Origin: an uncultured Gammaproteobacteria bacterium
Lineage (GTDB): Bacteria; Pseudomonadota; Gammaproteobacteria; Pseudomonadales; Azotimanducaceae
DNA length: 36,790 bases
Assembly (NCBI GenBank): GCA_913030615.1
Contig: CAJWCW010000006.1
Coordinates: 1-36,790 of the forward strand
Reading direction: 5' to 3'
In this document: positions 11,245 through 19,328 of the stretch, one piece after another
How positions within the stretch are numbered: the first letter of the stretch is position 1
Layout of the letters: the number at the start of each line of letters is the position of its first letter
Notes under the pieces: model-generated
The model's input: only the letters and a program-made list of their open reading frames with translations
The model's database searches: none
Told to the model about the DNA's origin: nothing
Position numbers and translations under genes: made by a program

Positions 11245-11877
11245 GTGGATGATAAGCGCATGCTCGAAAAAGTCATACCAGCAGCGGGCTTCGTCCGGTG
11301 GGTCGATGGGCTATGCGAGGAGAGGACTAGCCGAAACCGCATTGAGCATTTGCCGCGGAACCCCTTATTCTACTGGTTGAGTCGTGCAGGATACGGTTCA
11401 TTGAAAGTGCCCAAAATATTGCTGGGCGTGCTAAAAAACCCGCGCGCCAGTCATTTCCTCAAGGTTTTAGCGTCGGCAGTCGACGGACCGCTAATGCGCT
11501 GGTCGGGTGGTCGCATACGCCTTTCGTTCGTGATTCCCATGTTGCTTCTTGAAGTCTTTGGGGCTCGGAGCCACACATTGCGACGGGTGCCGTTGCTGTA
11601 CGTGGACACGGCCGATGGCTTGATTGTCGTCGGATCAAACGGAGGATCGGAGCGAGAACCGGCGTGGTGTAAGAATCTAAGAGTGCATCGATCGGTGATT
11701 TGTTTAGTTAAGGGTCGGCGAGAGCGTTGTGAAGCGACTGAATTGCACGGTTCTGCATACGCGGCGGCGTGGACAAGTGCCGTGTCTACCTATCCCAACT
11801 ACGCCCTATACCAGGAGCGTCTTTCCTCAAGAACGATTCCTCTTTTTCGACTTTCGAGGGTGGGTGCCCCTAGGTAA
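11245..11877 (+). CDS. Deazaflavin (F420)-dependent nitroreductase-family protein (Ddn-like)
   Basis: The roughly 210-residue product carries the hallmark pattern of the Ddn/FDOR split-barrel family. RWSGGRIRLSFVIPMLLLEV is followed by a basic RSHTLRRVPLLY strand, then GLIVVGSNGGSEREPAWCKN and a C-terminal TYPNYALYQERLSSRTIPLF. In characterised relatives this fold binds coenzyme F420 and reduces nitro or enone compounds; some members bind other cofactors. GTG 11245 is preferred because AAGGA lies just before it; ATG 11260 is the alternative. The frame is open further upstream over the TonB receptor start. F420 use by a proteobacterium is not guaranteed, and no F420 biosynthesis gene is in the window. 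Confidence 0.75.
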   Translation: MDDKRMLEKVIPAAGFVRWVDGLCEERTSRNRIEHLPRNPLFYWLSRAGYGSLKVPKILLGVLKNPRASHFLKVLASAVDGPLMRWSGGRIRLSFVIPMLLLEVFGARSHTLRRVPLLYVDTADGLIVVGSNGGSEREPAWCKNLRVHRSVICLVKGRRERCEATELHGSAYAAAWTSAVSTYPNYALYQERLSSRTIPLFRLSRVGAPR

Positions 11878-11963
11878 CAACGGTGACAGAAGATTGGTGG
11901 ACCCTCGATACCCGATGCCGGCAGATTCTGGTCAAATAACCACGATCCGTGGGAGCTTTTGAT

Positions 11964-12614
11964 ATGGCGCTAGACATCATTGGGGTCGGCTATGGACGTA
12001 CCGGTACGCTGTCTTTGAAACTAGCCTTGGAGACGATAGGTTACGCGGCCTGCTACCACATGTCGGAGGTGGTCGGGCACCCTGAACACTCGGCTTTATG
12101 GATTAAAGCGTGGAGGGGTGAAGATCCTTGGGAAGTTATTTTTCATGGATATCGAGCCACCGTGGATTGGCCGTCGGTCGCGTTCTGGCCACGTCTCATG
12201 AATTACTATCCCAAGGCGAAGCTAATTCTCACGACGCGTGATGCCGAAAGCTGGTACCGAAGTGCCTCAAATACGATCTTCAAAGCCATGAAAGAGGGGA
12301 TGCTTGCCGATGAACCAACGCGTCGAGAACGGATCGAAATGGCCAAGGTCATTATCGTGGACGGTGCGTTTGGCGGTGATCTAGACGACAAGGCGGCGGT
12401 ACTCGCTGCCTATCAGCAAAATATCGATCGAATCCATAGAGAGGTTCCGAAAGACCGCTTAATCGTCTTTGATCCGGCTGAAGGCTGGGAACCGTTGTGT
12501 GAAGCACTGGGGGAACCTATACCGAAGACTCCCTACCCGAGGGTGAACACTACCGAAGAATTTGAACAGCGCTGGCGGGGCGGTGATCCTCGACGAGGTT
12601 TGCCCACGAGCTAA
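11964..12614 (+). CDS. Sulfotransferase-family protein
   Basis: The 216-residue protein begins with a P-loop-like 5'-phosphosulfate-binding motif, GVGYGRTGTLSLKLALE (residues 7-23). It has a second PAPS-binding segment, KLILTTRDAESWYRSASNTI. The pattern, including the CYHMSEVV stretch after the P-loop helix, fits the short cytosolic sulfotransferase group (Sulfotransfer_4). It would transfer a sulfuryl group from PAPS to an unknown small acceptor. ATG 11964 is chosen because GGAG lies 9 bases upstream and homology starts at once; an in-frame GTG at 11949 is possible. It follows the F420-type gene by 86 bases, and its stop overlaps the aquaporin stop by 3 bases. Confidence 0.82.
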   Translation: MALDIIGVGYGRTGTLSLKLALETIGYAACYHMSEVVGHPEHSALWIKAWRGEDPWEVIFHGYRATVDWPSVAFWPRLMNYYPKAKLILTTRDAESWYRSASNTIFKAMKEGMLADEPTRRERIEMAKVIIVDGAFGGDLDDKAAVLAAYQQNIDRIHREVPKDRLIVFDPAEGWEPLCEALGEPIPKTPYPRVNTTEEFEQRWRGGDPRRGLPTS

Positions 12615-13297
12615 GGGTTATTACCGAAATCGACGTCTGCAGAAAGACGCCTATCGATAAGACGGAAAACCCATGTTGCCAACGCAGCTCCAATAAACTG
12701 CGCTGCGATAAATGTGGGCACGTTTGCGGGAGCGATCCCAGAGAAGGTGTCGGTTAAAGAGCGAGCGATCGTCACTGCTGGGTTGGCGAAAGAAGTGGAC
12801 GCGGTAAACCAATAAGCTGCCGCGATATATAGCCCGACCATGGGCGCAACGGCTGATGGCCGCGCGCGAAGTGTCCCGAGGATCGTCATAACGAGGCCGA
12901 ACGTGGCCACCACCTCGGCGAGCCATTGCGCGGGGCCGGTTCGTGCATGCGTTGAGAATTGAAGCCAGTCGATTTCGAACATGGCATGCGCTAACCAGGT
13001 TCCCAAGATACCGCCCAGTATTTGAACGACGACGAAGAGAGAGGCTTCCCCTCGCGAAATCTCGTTGCGAATAACGAACGCAAGCGTGACGGCGGGATTG
13101 AAATGGGCACCCGATAAAGGACCGAAAATCGTTATAAGAACGGTCAGTATTGCTCCTGTGGCAAGAGTGTTACCGAGCAGAGCCAACGCGACATTGCCGC
13201 CGGCGAGGCTTTCCGCCATAACGCCGGATCCCACGACGGCGGTGAGCAAGAAAAGTGTGCCGAGGAATTCTGCGAACAGTCTAATGGGACTCGTCAT
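12611..13297 (-). CDS. Aquaporin / MIP-family channel
   Basis: The 228-residue membrane protein has both pore NPA boxes, at about 67-69 (SGAHFNPAVTLAF) and 172-174 (SFANPAVTIAR), with six hydrophobic segments arranged as an inverted repeat. It conducts water and/or small neutral solutes across the inner membrane. This sub-type, with GNVALALLGNTLATGA in the first half, resembles proteobacterial MIPs that are sometimes placed beside arsenic genes, but no arsenic gene is here, so the solute is open. It converges with the sulfotransferase and is divergent from the cytochrome oxidase operon across about 300 bases. Confidence 0.93.
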   Translation of the reverse strand: MTSPIRLFAEFLGTLFLLTAVVGSGVMAESLAGGNVALALLGNTLATGAILTVLITIFGPLSGAHFNPAVTLAFVIRNEISRGEASLFVVVQILGGILGTWLAHAMFEIDWLQFSTHARTGPAQWLAEVVATFGLVMTILGTLRARPSAVAPMVGLYIAAAYWFTASTSFANPAVTIARSLTDTFSGIAPANVPTFIAAQFIGAALATWVFRLIDRRLSADVDFGNNP

Positions 13298-13598
13298 AGG
13301 AAATAGTCGTTGGGGATGGGCTCAAATTGGGGGGCGTAATAATTAATACGTTCAAAACACTACGGTGTAACAATCGCCTACCATAAAGGACTGGTGTTTC
13401 AATTCAATGACATTGGTGGGTCGGTCTGGTTAATGCGTTGTCTCGCCAAATTAGGTCTTTCCACACCTCCCCAAAACGTGCGTTGATCGTGGCTCTGATA
13501 AATAATCGGTATGGCCTTGAACGGGCCGATCCTTAATTCAGGAATATCCATGCCTGCCTTCGCCGGACAAAAATCATGTTGAAGTTGAGCGTCGTGTC
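13298..13598. promoter_or_regulatory. Intergenic region between divergent aquaporin and cytochrome oxidase genes
   Basis: This 301-base gap is the longest non-coding stretch in the window. It must hold the promoters of both the aquaporin gene and the oxidase operon. I cannot place a confident -35/-10 pair. A short ATG frame (13576-13608) encoding 10 residues overlaps the subunit II start. Another weak inverted repeat (ATCGG ... CCGAT) lies near 13505-13530. No RNA gene or longer open frame is convincing. Confidence 0.5.
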
Positions 13599-15008
13599 AT
13601 GTGGGTAGCCGCTGCCCTACTGGTCGTTGTGGTCGGTTCCGTGGCGTTCAATTTTTTGACCCCTTGGTGGTTTGGCGAAGTCGCGTCGAATTGGGGAAGT
13701 ATTGACGACACCGTGCTCCTCACGTTTTGGGTATGCGGCGTGGTCTTTATCTTGGTAGGACTGCTGCTTGTCTTTTCAGTCTATAAATACCGATTTCGGC
13801 AAGGGACAAGAGCACGATACGAACCGGAAAATACACGGTTGGAGCTATGGTTAACCGTCGGCACAACGCTGGGTGTCGTTGCCATGTTAGGCCCTGGGTT
13901 ATTTGTCTGGGACGAATTCATTCGAGTTCCAGCCGAAGCGTCCGAAATGGAAGTATTCGGTGAACAGTGGCGTTGGCGGTATCGCTTACCGGGACGAGAC
14001 GGGAAATTAGGCACCACCGACATTGGCAATATCAGTATTCGGAATCCTTTTGGTCTCAACGACGACGATCCTAACGGTTTGGATGACGTTCTTATCCAGT
14101 CGGCCGAGATTCATATTCCGGTGAACGTGCCGGTAAAGGCTCTGTTGCGTTCGAAAGATGTACTCCACGATTTTTTTGTGCCGCAATTTCGCGTAAAAAT
14201 GGATTTGGTTCCGGGAATCGTTACCTATTTTTGGTTTACGCCGACAAGAATTGGCGAATTCGAGATTCTTTGTGCTGAATACTGTGGTTCGAGTCATTAC
14301 CTCATGCGCGGAAAGGTGTATGTGGATAGTCCGAAGGAATATGAATTATGGCTGCAATCACAACCGACGTACGCCGAGATGATCGCAGGGTTTAAACCGT
14401 CGAGTCGGGACGTTACAACAGGCCGCAATGTTGCCGAGACGAATGGGTGCTTGGCATGTCATTCGTTGGACGGCGGTCAGGTGGTGGGCCCAACCTGGCA
14501 GGGACTCTGGGGGCGTTCCGAGAGGCTAGTAGACGGGTCCGTGGTGACGGTCGACGAGGCGTACGTGCGCGAGTCGATTATCAGCCCGTCGGTCAAGATC
14601 GTTGACGGATTTGCGCCCGTCATGCTGTCGTACGACCTGCCGGAAAGTGATATACAAGCCCTGCTCGCGTTTCTACGATCGACGGAAGGAGGCGCGCCAG
14701 GGACTGTGGTGAAAGGTCCTGCGGACGTCGGACAAGCTCTTGTTCAATCGCAAGGATGTTTGGCGTGTCACAGCCTTGACGGAACGAAGGGCGTGGGCCC
14801 AACCTGGCAGGGGCTGTGGGGACGCAAGGAGTATTTGACCGATGGATCGACGGTCGCGGTGGACGCTGCGTATTTTCGGGAATCGATCGAATATCCGAAT
14901 ATTAAGATTGTTGAGGGTTTTGCCCCGGTGATGTTGCCTTACCAATTTACAGACGAAGAGTTCGAGGCAATGATCGCGTACGCGGTCGAACGCCTCGCCG
15001 TACCGTAA
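13599..15008 (+). CDS. ctaC: Cytochrome c oxidase subunit II with two fused cytochrome c domains
   Basis: The 469-residue protein has two N-terminal transmembrane helices (about 3-20 and 38-62) and a periplasmic CuA domain. CuA ligands are visible as His190, Cys225, Glu227, Cys229, His233 and Met236 (FEILCAEYCGSSHYLMRG). After residue 270 there are two cytochrome c domains with CLACH haem sites at 284-288 and 387-391. Each has its own distal APVML methionine. Ordinary caa3 oxidases carry one such domain, so the protein is about 100 residues longer than usual. It delivers electrons to CuA and then to subunit I. ATG 13599 has no clear ribosome site. It is the first gene of the oxidase operon. 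Confidence 0.95.
   Translation: MWVAAALLVVVVGSVAFNFLTPWWFGEVASNWGSIDDTVLLTFWVCGVVFILVGLLLVFSVYKYRFRQGTRARYEPENTRLELWLTVGTTLGVVAMLGPGLFVWDEFIRVPAEASEMEVFGEQWRWRYRLPGRDGKLGTTDIGNISIRNPFGLNDDDPNGLDDVLIQSAEIHIPVNVPVKALLRSKDVLHDFFVPQFRVKMDLVPGIVTYFWFTPTRIGEFEILCAEYCGSSHYLMRGKVYVDSPKEYELWLQSQPTYAEMIAGFKPSSRDVTTGRNVAETNGCLACHSLDGGQVVGPTWQGLWGRSERLVDGSVVTVDEAYVRESIISPSVKIVDGFAPVMLSYDLPESDIQALLAFLRSTEGGAPGTVVKGPADVGQALVQSQGCLACHSLDGTKGVGPTWQGLWGRKEYLTDGSTVAVDAAYFRESIEYPNIKIVEGFAPVMLPYQFTDEEFEAMIAYAVERLAVP
14442..14990 (+). repeat. Tandem duplication of the cytochrome c domain in subunit II
   Basis: Two units (14442-14681 and 14751-14990) are offset by exactly 309 bases (103 codons). Each encodes CLACHSLDG, VGPTWQGLWGR, a DGS/V...RESI region and GFAPVML. 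A 20-base stretch beginning GTGGGCCC is identical at 14484-14503 and 14793-14812. Elsewhere the units have diverged, so this looks like an old duplication with a conserved core rather than a recent one. Confidence 0.9.
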
Positions 15009-15017
15009 GAGGTAGGC

Positions 15018-16748
15018 ATGACGGAAACAGAAGTCCCGTATCAAGAAACGATGGGTTTGCACCATCCGCGGAGTTGGATCACGCGTTACTGGTTTAGTCA
15101 GGATCACAAAGTAATTGCTGTTCAATACGGAGTCACAGCGATCGCGGTCGGCTTGGTGGCGTTGGTGCTTTCTGGATTGATGCGAATACAGATAGGTTTT
15201 CCAGGATTATTGCCGTTCATCACCCCAGATATTTATTACCAGGCCGTGACTATGCACGGCATGATCATGGTGATCTTTCTACTCACCGCGTTCTTACTCG
15301 GAGCCTTCGGTAATTTTTGCGTTCCGCTCATGCTTGGTGCCCGCGATATGGTTTTCCCATTCGTTAACATGCTGAGTTATCACGTCTACTTGCTATCGGT
15401 CGTTGTGTTGATGGCGAGTTACTTCGTACCCGGAGGACCGACCGGGGCCGGATGGACGCTGTATCCTCCACAAGCCATTCTTCCGGGGACCCCAGGGGTC
15501 GAATGGGGAATCGTCACCATGCTTCTATCGCTCATTATTTTCGTCGTCGCGTTCACCATGGGCGGATTGAACTACCTCACCACGATTTTGCAGGCGCGTA
15601 CTCGGGGCATGACGCTTATGCGTATGCCTTTAACCGTCTGGGGCATTATGATGGCGACCATCCTTGGCCTGTTCGCGTTTCCGGCTCTTTTTGTCAGCGC
15701 GGTCATGATGCTGCTGGATAAATTGGTTGGGACCAGCTTCTTCATGCCTGCCATCGTGTCGTTCGGTCAACCGTTGGAACATAGCGGTGGCAGTCCATTG
15801 CTCTTTCAGCATCTTTTTTGGTTTTTTGGCCATCCCGAGGTTTACATTGTGGCGTTGCCCGCGTTCGGCGTGGTGTCGGAATTGATATCCGTTCACTCGC
15901 GAAAGAACATTTTTGGGTATCGAATGATGGTATGGGCGCTTATCGCCATCGGGGCGCTATCGTTTGTGGTGTGGGCCCATCACATGTACGTCGCTGGAAT
16001 GCATCCTTACTTCGGCTTTTTCTTTGCCACAACCACACTGATCATCGCCGTGCCGACGGCGATTAAAGTCTACAACTGGGTCCTAACGTTATGGAAAGCT
16101 AACATCAGACTGACAGTACCTATGCTGTTCGCGTTGGCTTTCATTCTGACCTTTGTGGTGGGTGGTCTCTCTGGTCTCTTTTTGGGAAACGTGATCATTG
16201 ATGTGCCGTTGTCGGACACTTATTTCGTTGTAGCCCATTTCCACATGGTGATGGGTGTCGCCCCCATTTTGGTGATCTTCGGTGGTATTTATCATTGGTA
16301 CCCGAAACTGACCGGAAGACTGCTGAATAATACCCTCGGGCATGTGCACTTCTGGGTGACGTTTCTCGGTACTTACGCCATTTACTATCCAATGCACTAT
16401 CTAGGTTTCATCGGTGTGCCGCGCCGTTATTATGCGAATGGAATGGAGTCCGATTTCTATCCTGAATCGGCGGCGACTTTGAATGAATTTATTACCATCG
16501 CTGCGTTGATTGTGGGTCTCATGCAATTCGTTTTTGTATACAACTTGATCGCCAGTTATTTTCGAGGGAAAGCGGCAGGTTCTAATCCATGGGACGCGAC
16601 GACTCTCGAATGGCAAACGCCGAAGACGCCACCTAGTCATGGAAATTGGGGCGATACCCTCCCAACCGTGCATCGATGGGCCTATGACTACAGCGTTCCT
16701 GGCGAGGAACAAGACTTTGTTCCTCAAAATGTTGAACGCAAGCCATGA
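15018..16748 (+). CDS. ctaD: Cytochrome c oxidase subunit I (haem-copper, A-type)
   Basis: The 576-residue protein has about 12 membrane helices. Redox-centre ligands are visible: the MHGMIMV histidine for the low-spin haem, GHPEVYI (CuB histidine, D-channel glutamate and cross-linked tyrosine), WAHHMYVAGM (two CuB histidines) and VAHFHMVMG (haem a3 and low-spin haem ligands). TAIKVYNW holds the K-channel lysine. These place it in the proton-pumping A1 type. It reduces O2 to water in the inner membrane. It starts 9 bases after subunit II with AGAGG upstream. Its stop overlaps the subunit III start in ATGA. Confidence 0.97.
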   Translation: MTETEVPYQETMGLHHPRSWITRYWFSQDHKVIAVQYGVTAIAVGLVALVLSGLMRIQIGFPGLLPFITPDIYYQAVTMHGMIMVIFLLTAFLLGAFGNFCVPLMLGARDMVFPFVNMLSYHVYLLSVVVLMASYFVPGGPTGAGWTLYPPQAILPGTPGVEWGIVTMLLSLIIFVVAFTMGGLNYLTTILQARTRGMTLMRMPLTVWGIMMATILGLFAFPALFVSAVMMLLDKLVGTSFFMPAIVSFGQPLEHSGGSPLLFQHLFWFFGHPEVYIVALPAFGVVSELISVHSRKNIFGYRMMVWALIAIGALSFVVWAHHMYVAGMHPYFGFFFATTTLIIAVPTAIKVYNWVLTLWKANIRLTVPMLFALAFILTFVVGGLSGLFLGNVIIDVPLSDTYFVVAHFHMVMGVAPILVIFGGIYHWYPKLTGRLLNNTLGHVHFWVTFLGTYAIYYPMHYLGFIGVPRRYYANGMESDFYPESAATLNEFITIAALIVGLMQFVFVYNLIASYFRGKAAGSNPWDATTLEWQTPKTPPSHGNWGDTLPTVHRWAYDYSVPGEEQDFVPQNVERKP

Positions 16749-17452
16749 CGCGCGTGCTCGGCGTCGAACGTGAGCCGATGAAAACGATCTCAGAAGCCCG
16801 CGAGTCCTTATTGACGACCTTCTCAGACGACTGGGGTTCCGACATTGCCACCCTTAAGGGCGTTCCATGGGGTAAGGCAATGATGTGGGTGTTCTTGTTG
16901 TCCGATACGTTCATTTTCACCTGTTTTCTCGTCGGTTACATGTCGGTACGGATGAGTACGGTCGAGCCTTGGCCTAACCCAAGCGAAGTATTCGCGCTAC
17001 AAGCCTTTGGGGTATCGGTTCCGTTGTTGCTCATTGCCATCATGACTTTCATCCTCATTTCTTCCAGCGGCACGATGGCGATGGCGGTCAATATGGGCTA
17101 CCAGCGTCGCAAGGAAGCGGCCACGAACCTGATCCTGGTGACGGCTTTGTTGGGTGCGGCGTTCGTCGGCATGCAAGCTTTCGAATGGTCGAAACTCATT
17201 CTGGACGAAGGCGTCCGTCCCTGGAGCAATCCCTTCGGCGCCCCGCAGTTTGGGGCCGTCTTTTTCATGGTGACGGGGTTTCATGGCTTGCATGTCTCGG
17301 CGGGCGTCATCTACTTATTGACGATTGCATTTCGTATTCGGCGGGGGAAGTACGATGAAAGCAATTTTGAGATCGTCGAAATTACAGGGTTGTACTGGCA
17401 CTTTGTTGACTTAGTTTGGGTGTTTATTTTCGCGTTGTTCTATTTGTGGTAA
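16745..17452 (+). CDS. ctaE: Cytochrome c oxidase subunit III
   Basis: The 235-residue membrane protein has helices from about residue 45 onward. Conserved features are WVFLLSDTFIFTCFLVGY, FMVTGFHGLHVSAGVIYL and the final GLYWHFVDLVWVFIFALFYLW, a subunit III signature. Subunit III stabilises the D-channel of subunit I. ATG 16745 overlaps the subunit I stop (ATGA), implying coupled translation. An internal ATG at 16778 is an alternative start. Confidence 0.93.
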   Translation: MTRVLGVEREPMKTISEARESLLTTFSDDWGSDIATLKGVPWGKAMMWVFLLSDTFIFTCFLVGYMSVRMSTVEPWPNPSEVFALQAFGVSVPLLLIAIMTFILISSSGTMAMAVNMGYQRRKEAATNLILVTALLGAAFVGMQAFEWSKLILDEGVRPWSNPFGAPQFGAVFFMVTGFHGLHVSAGVIYLLTIAFRIRRGKYDESNFEIVEITGLYWHFVDLVWVFIFALFYLW

Positions 17453-17471
17453 GGCAGGGAATTCAATCGTT

Positions 17472-17837
17472 GTGAGGGCAAAAGAACCTGGTCAGCAGCA
17501 CCCGATCCGCATCTATTTAGTCGTGTGGGGCCTATTGTTCTTGGTCAGTGCGTTCTCCTATTCGACCGACTTCATTGATCGCGGGTTCTGGCGCTGGGCC
17601 TTGATATTGCTATTCATGGTGCTCAAAGCGGGGTTCATCGTCGCCGTGTTTATGCACATGCGCTGGGAGAGATTCGCTCTGATCAGTGTCGTTCTCGTGC
17701 CCCCCGCCCTCTTGCTGGTGTTGGTCGGACTGATGGCGATTGAATCGGACTACACACGGTCGATTCGATTCGAATATTTCGTGGAAGGCGCACATGACGA
17801 AGCCGTGCCCGTATCAGTGCGCGAGCTTGCTAACTGA
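17472..17837 (+). CDS. Cytochrome c oxidase subunit IV (bacterial, CyoD-like)
   Basis: The 121-residue protein has three hydrophobic segments (about 12-30, 40-62 and 70-92). The ALILLFMVLKAGFIVAVFMH stretch followed by MRWE is diagnostic of the prokaryotic COX4/CyoD family. It is a small accessory subunit thought to help CuB assembly and complex stability. It starts with GTG 17472, 19 bases after subunit III, and ends the operon 8 bases from the stop of the convergent HiPIP gene. No assembly genes (ctaB, ctaG) are next to it. Confidence 0.88.
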   Translation: MRAKEPGQQHPIRIYLVVWGLLFLVSAFSYSTDFIDRGFWRWALILLFMVLKAGFIVAVFMHMRWERFALISVVLVPPALLLVLVGLMAIESDYTRSIRFEYFVEGAHDEAVPVSVRELAN

Positions 17838-17845
17838 AGACGTGT

Positions 17846-18175
17846 TTAGGCCTTAATAACCCAGACCTTGCACCATCCAGGGCCTGCCACTTCGAATCCA
17901 GGGAAAATATTGCAAGTTCCCCATCCGTCGCTGGTCGCAACGTATTGCACGCAGTTATCGCAACGTTGATCGGCTTTAAACGTGGGATTCTGAGAGGCAT
18001 CGACTTTCTCACCGTCGTGGACGTAGCCTAGCGCCACTGCGGTAGGGTGCGACTCAGAAATCCGTTCGGCGGACCAAGCCTGTTCGCCAAGAATCGATAA
18101 TAACGGAATGGTCGCGATAGATGCGGCGCTTGCTTTGACGAATTCTCGCCGGCTCAACTTCCGATGTTTTTGCAT
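17846..18175 (-). CDS. High-potential iron-sulfur protein (HiPIP), Tat-exported
   Basis: The 109-residue precursor begins with a twin-arginine signal (SRREFVKASAAS, residues 8-19), cleaved probably after about residue 36. The mature part holds the four cluster cysteines at 72, 75, 88 and 102 (CDNC, GTC, GWCKVW), the HiPIP spacing for one [4Fe-4S] cluster. HiPIPs are periplasmic one-electron carriers. In several proteobacteria they feed a terminal oxidase or reaction centre. Its tail-to-tail position against the cytochrome oxidase operon suggests it may donate to the CuA/cytochrome c subunit. That link is inference; the family call is firm. Confidence 0.93.
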   Translation of the reverse strand: MQKHRKLSRREFVKASAASIATIPLLSILGEQAWSAERISESHPTAVALGYVHDGEKVDASQNPTFKADQRCDNCVQYVATSDGWGTCNIFPGFEVAGPGWCKVWVIKA

Positions 18176-18272
18176 GCTTAATCCGAGTACGGGAACACAA
18201 GAATTTTAGAGAGTCGAGTTCTCGCTGGCCATAGGACCAAAGATGGCCCGCGGTTTCGCTACCTGCCAGGCA

Positions 18273-19217
18273 TTAGTTATTTCTTGCCCCTTCGGCGATC
18301 CAATTGCGTAAAAGCTGCTGCAAATCAGTGTTCAAGGGCTGTCCGTTGAGCGGCATCTGATCGCCAATATCGGCAGTCCCCTCAATCTTTTGAACCAAGT
18401 AACTTTGGTTCGGGTTGCCGCGTGTGACGAGATTGAGCGTCGGCACCTGCCCACTCGGGACGTTCACTAGATTTGCATAAGCGAGGCCATTTGAAAGATC
18501 CAGACCGTATTGACTCGAACTGCCCTTGTGACAATTGACGGACGCACACGAAGGCGTAAAAACCTGAATCTGCGCTTGCGAGAAGGTGTTTGTTGTTACG
18601 TTTGAACCCGTATTAACGCGTGAACCTATGTATGACCTAATCTCGTCGGCCATGGTACGGGGCGCATCGATACCAATAGCCCCATCGATCAACGTCGCCC
18701 CCTCAAAACCAAAAAGATACCGGAGTAGTAGCAACCCATCGGTGAGTGCGTCGATCTGACGGTCGCCATCGATATCAAGTTGTGCGTTATGTGTCTCGAG
18801 ATAGGAAGTGATTGACGATGCGCCGGTTCTTGCCGCTGACATGGTGACAGTGCCATCGACGAGTGTGGTTCCGCTAAAGCCAAATAGATGTCGAAGGACC
18901 AAGAGCCCATCGGTTAAGGCGCTGGTTTCGTCGTCGATGTCTATGTCGAAGTCGAAGCAACCGTTGCACGAGTACTGATTTAAGGGATCGGTACCGTCGT
19001 TGGCTTCCTGTTCATCCGAGACGTTGTCGTTGTCATCATCTATGTCACAGCGATCGCCGAAACCGTCAGCATCGGTGTCCAGTTGATTGGTATTGGCAAC
19101 GGTGACGCAGTTGTCAGCGGGGTCGTCAATCCCGTCTCCATCCCCGTCGACAGCGTAAACAAAGGTTCCGCCTATGATGGTTAGGGTAAGTAATACCTTG
19201 TAAAGCGTACGATCCAT
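18273..19217 (-). CDS. Secreted protein with TSP3-type calcium repeats, dockerin-like repeats and a C-terminal haem motif
   Basis: The product is about 314 residues from ATG 19217 (GTG 19238 or ATG 19232 are alternatives). In the numbering from GTG 19238 it has a signal peptide (to about 29) and thrombospondin-3-like Asp-rich calcium repeats (30-85). Two dockerin/EF-hand-like repeats follow (about 97-150 and 155-205; [20 protein letters not shown] in the second). A C-terminal domain has CASVNCH at 231-237, a C-x4-CH haem site, and a possible Met295 ligand in GDQMPLNG. It is probably a periplasmic or surface c-type cytochrome-like protein. No function is known. It is co-directional with the DUF1501 and DUF1800 genes, 111 bases after DUF1501. 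Confidence 0.8.
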   Translation of the reverse strand: MDRTLYKVLLTLTIIGGTFVYAVDGDGDGIDDPADNCVTVANTNQLDTDADGFGDRCDIDDDNDNVSDEQEANDGTDPLNQYSCNGCFDFDIDIDDETSALTDGLLVLRHLFGFSGTTLVDGTVTMSAARTGASSITSYLETHNAQLDIDGDRQIDALTDGLLLLRYLFGFEGATLIDGAIGIDAPRTMADEIRSYIGSRVNTGSNVTTNTFSQAQIQVFTPSCASVNCHKGSSSQYGLDLSNGLAYANLVNVPSGQVPTLNLVTRGNPNQSYLVQKIEGTADIGDQMPLNGQPLNTDLQQLLRNWIAEGARNN

Positions 19218-19328
19218 TTCGTCCGAGGTCATCGTCACGATATGACCCTAACTATGCCAGCTTTTGGTAGACCGCAAAGTCGGTGCGACGGCACGATGGG
19301 CGCGCCAAGAGAGAAATTCTAAGGGCCG

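Noticed and set aside
13505-13530. Inverted repeat upstream of the oxidase operon as a regulator site
   Set aside because: Only five base pairs with a long loop; not distinguishable from chance.
14484-14812. Direct 20-base repeats as possible mobile-element or recombination marks
   Set aside because: They fall at matching positions of the two cytochrome c domains and are explained by domain duplication.
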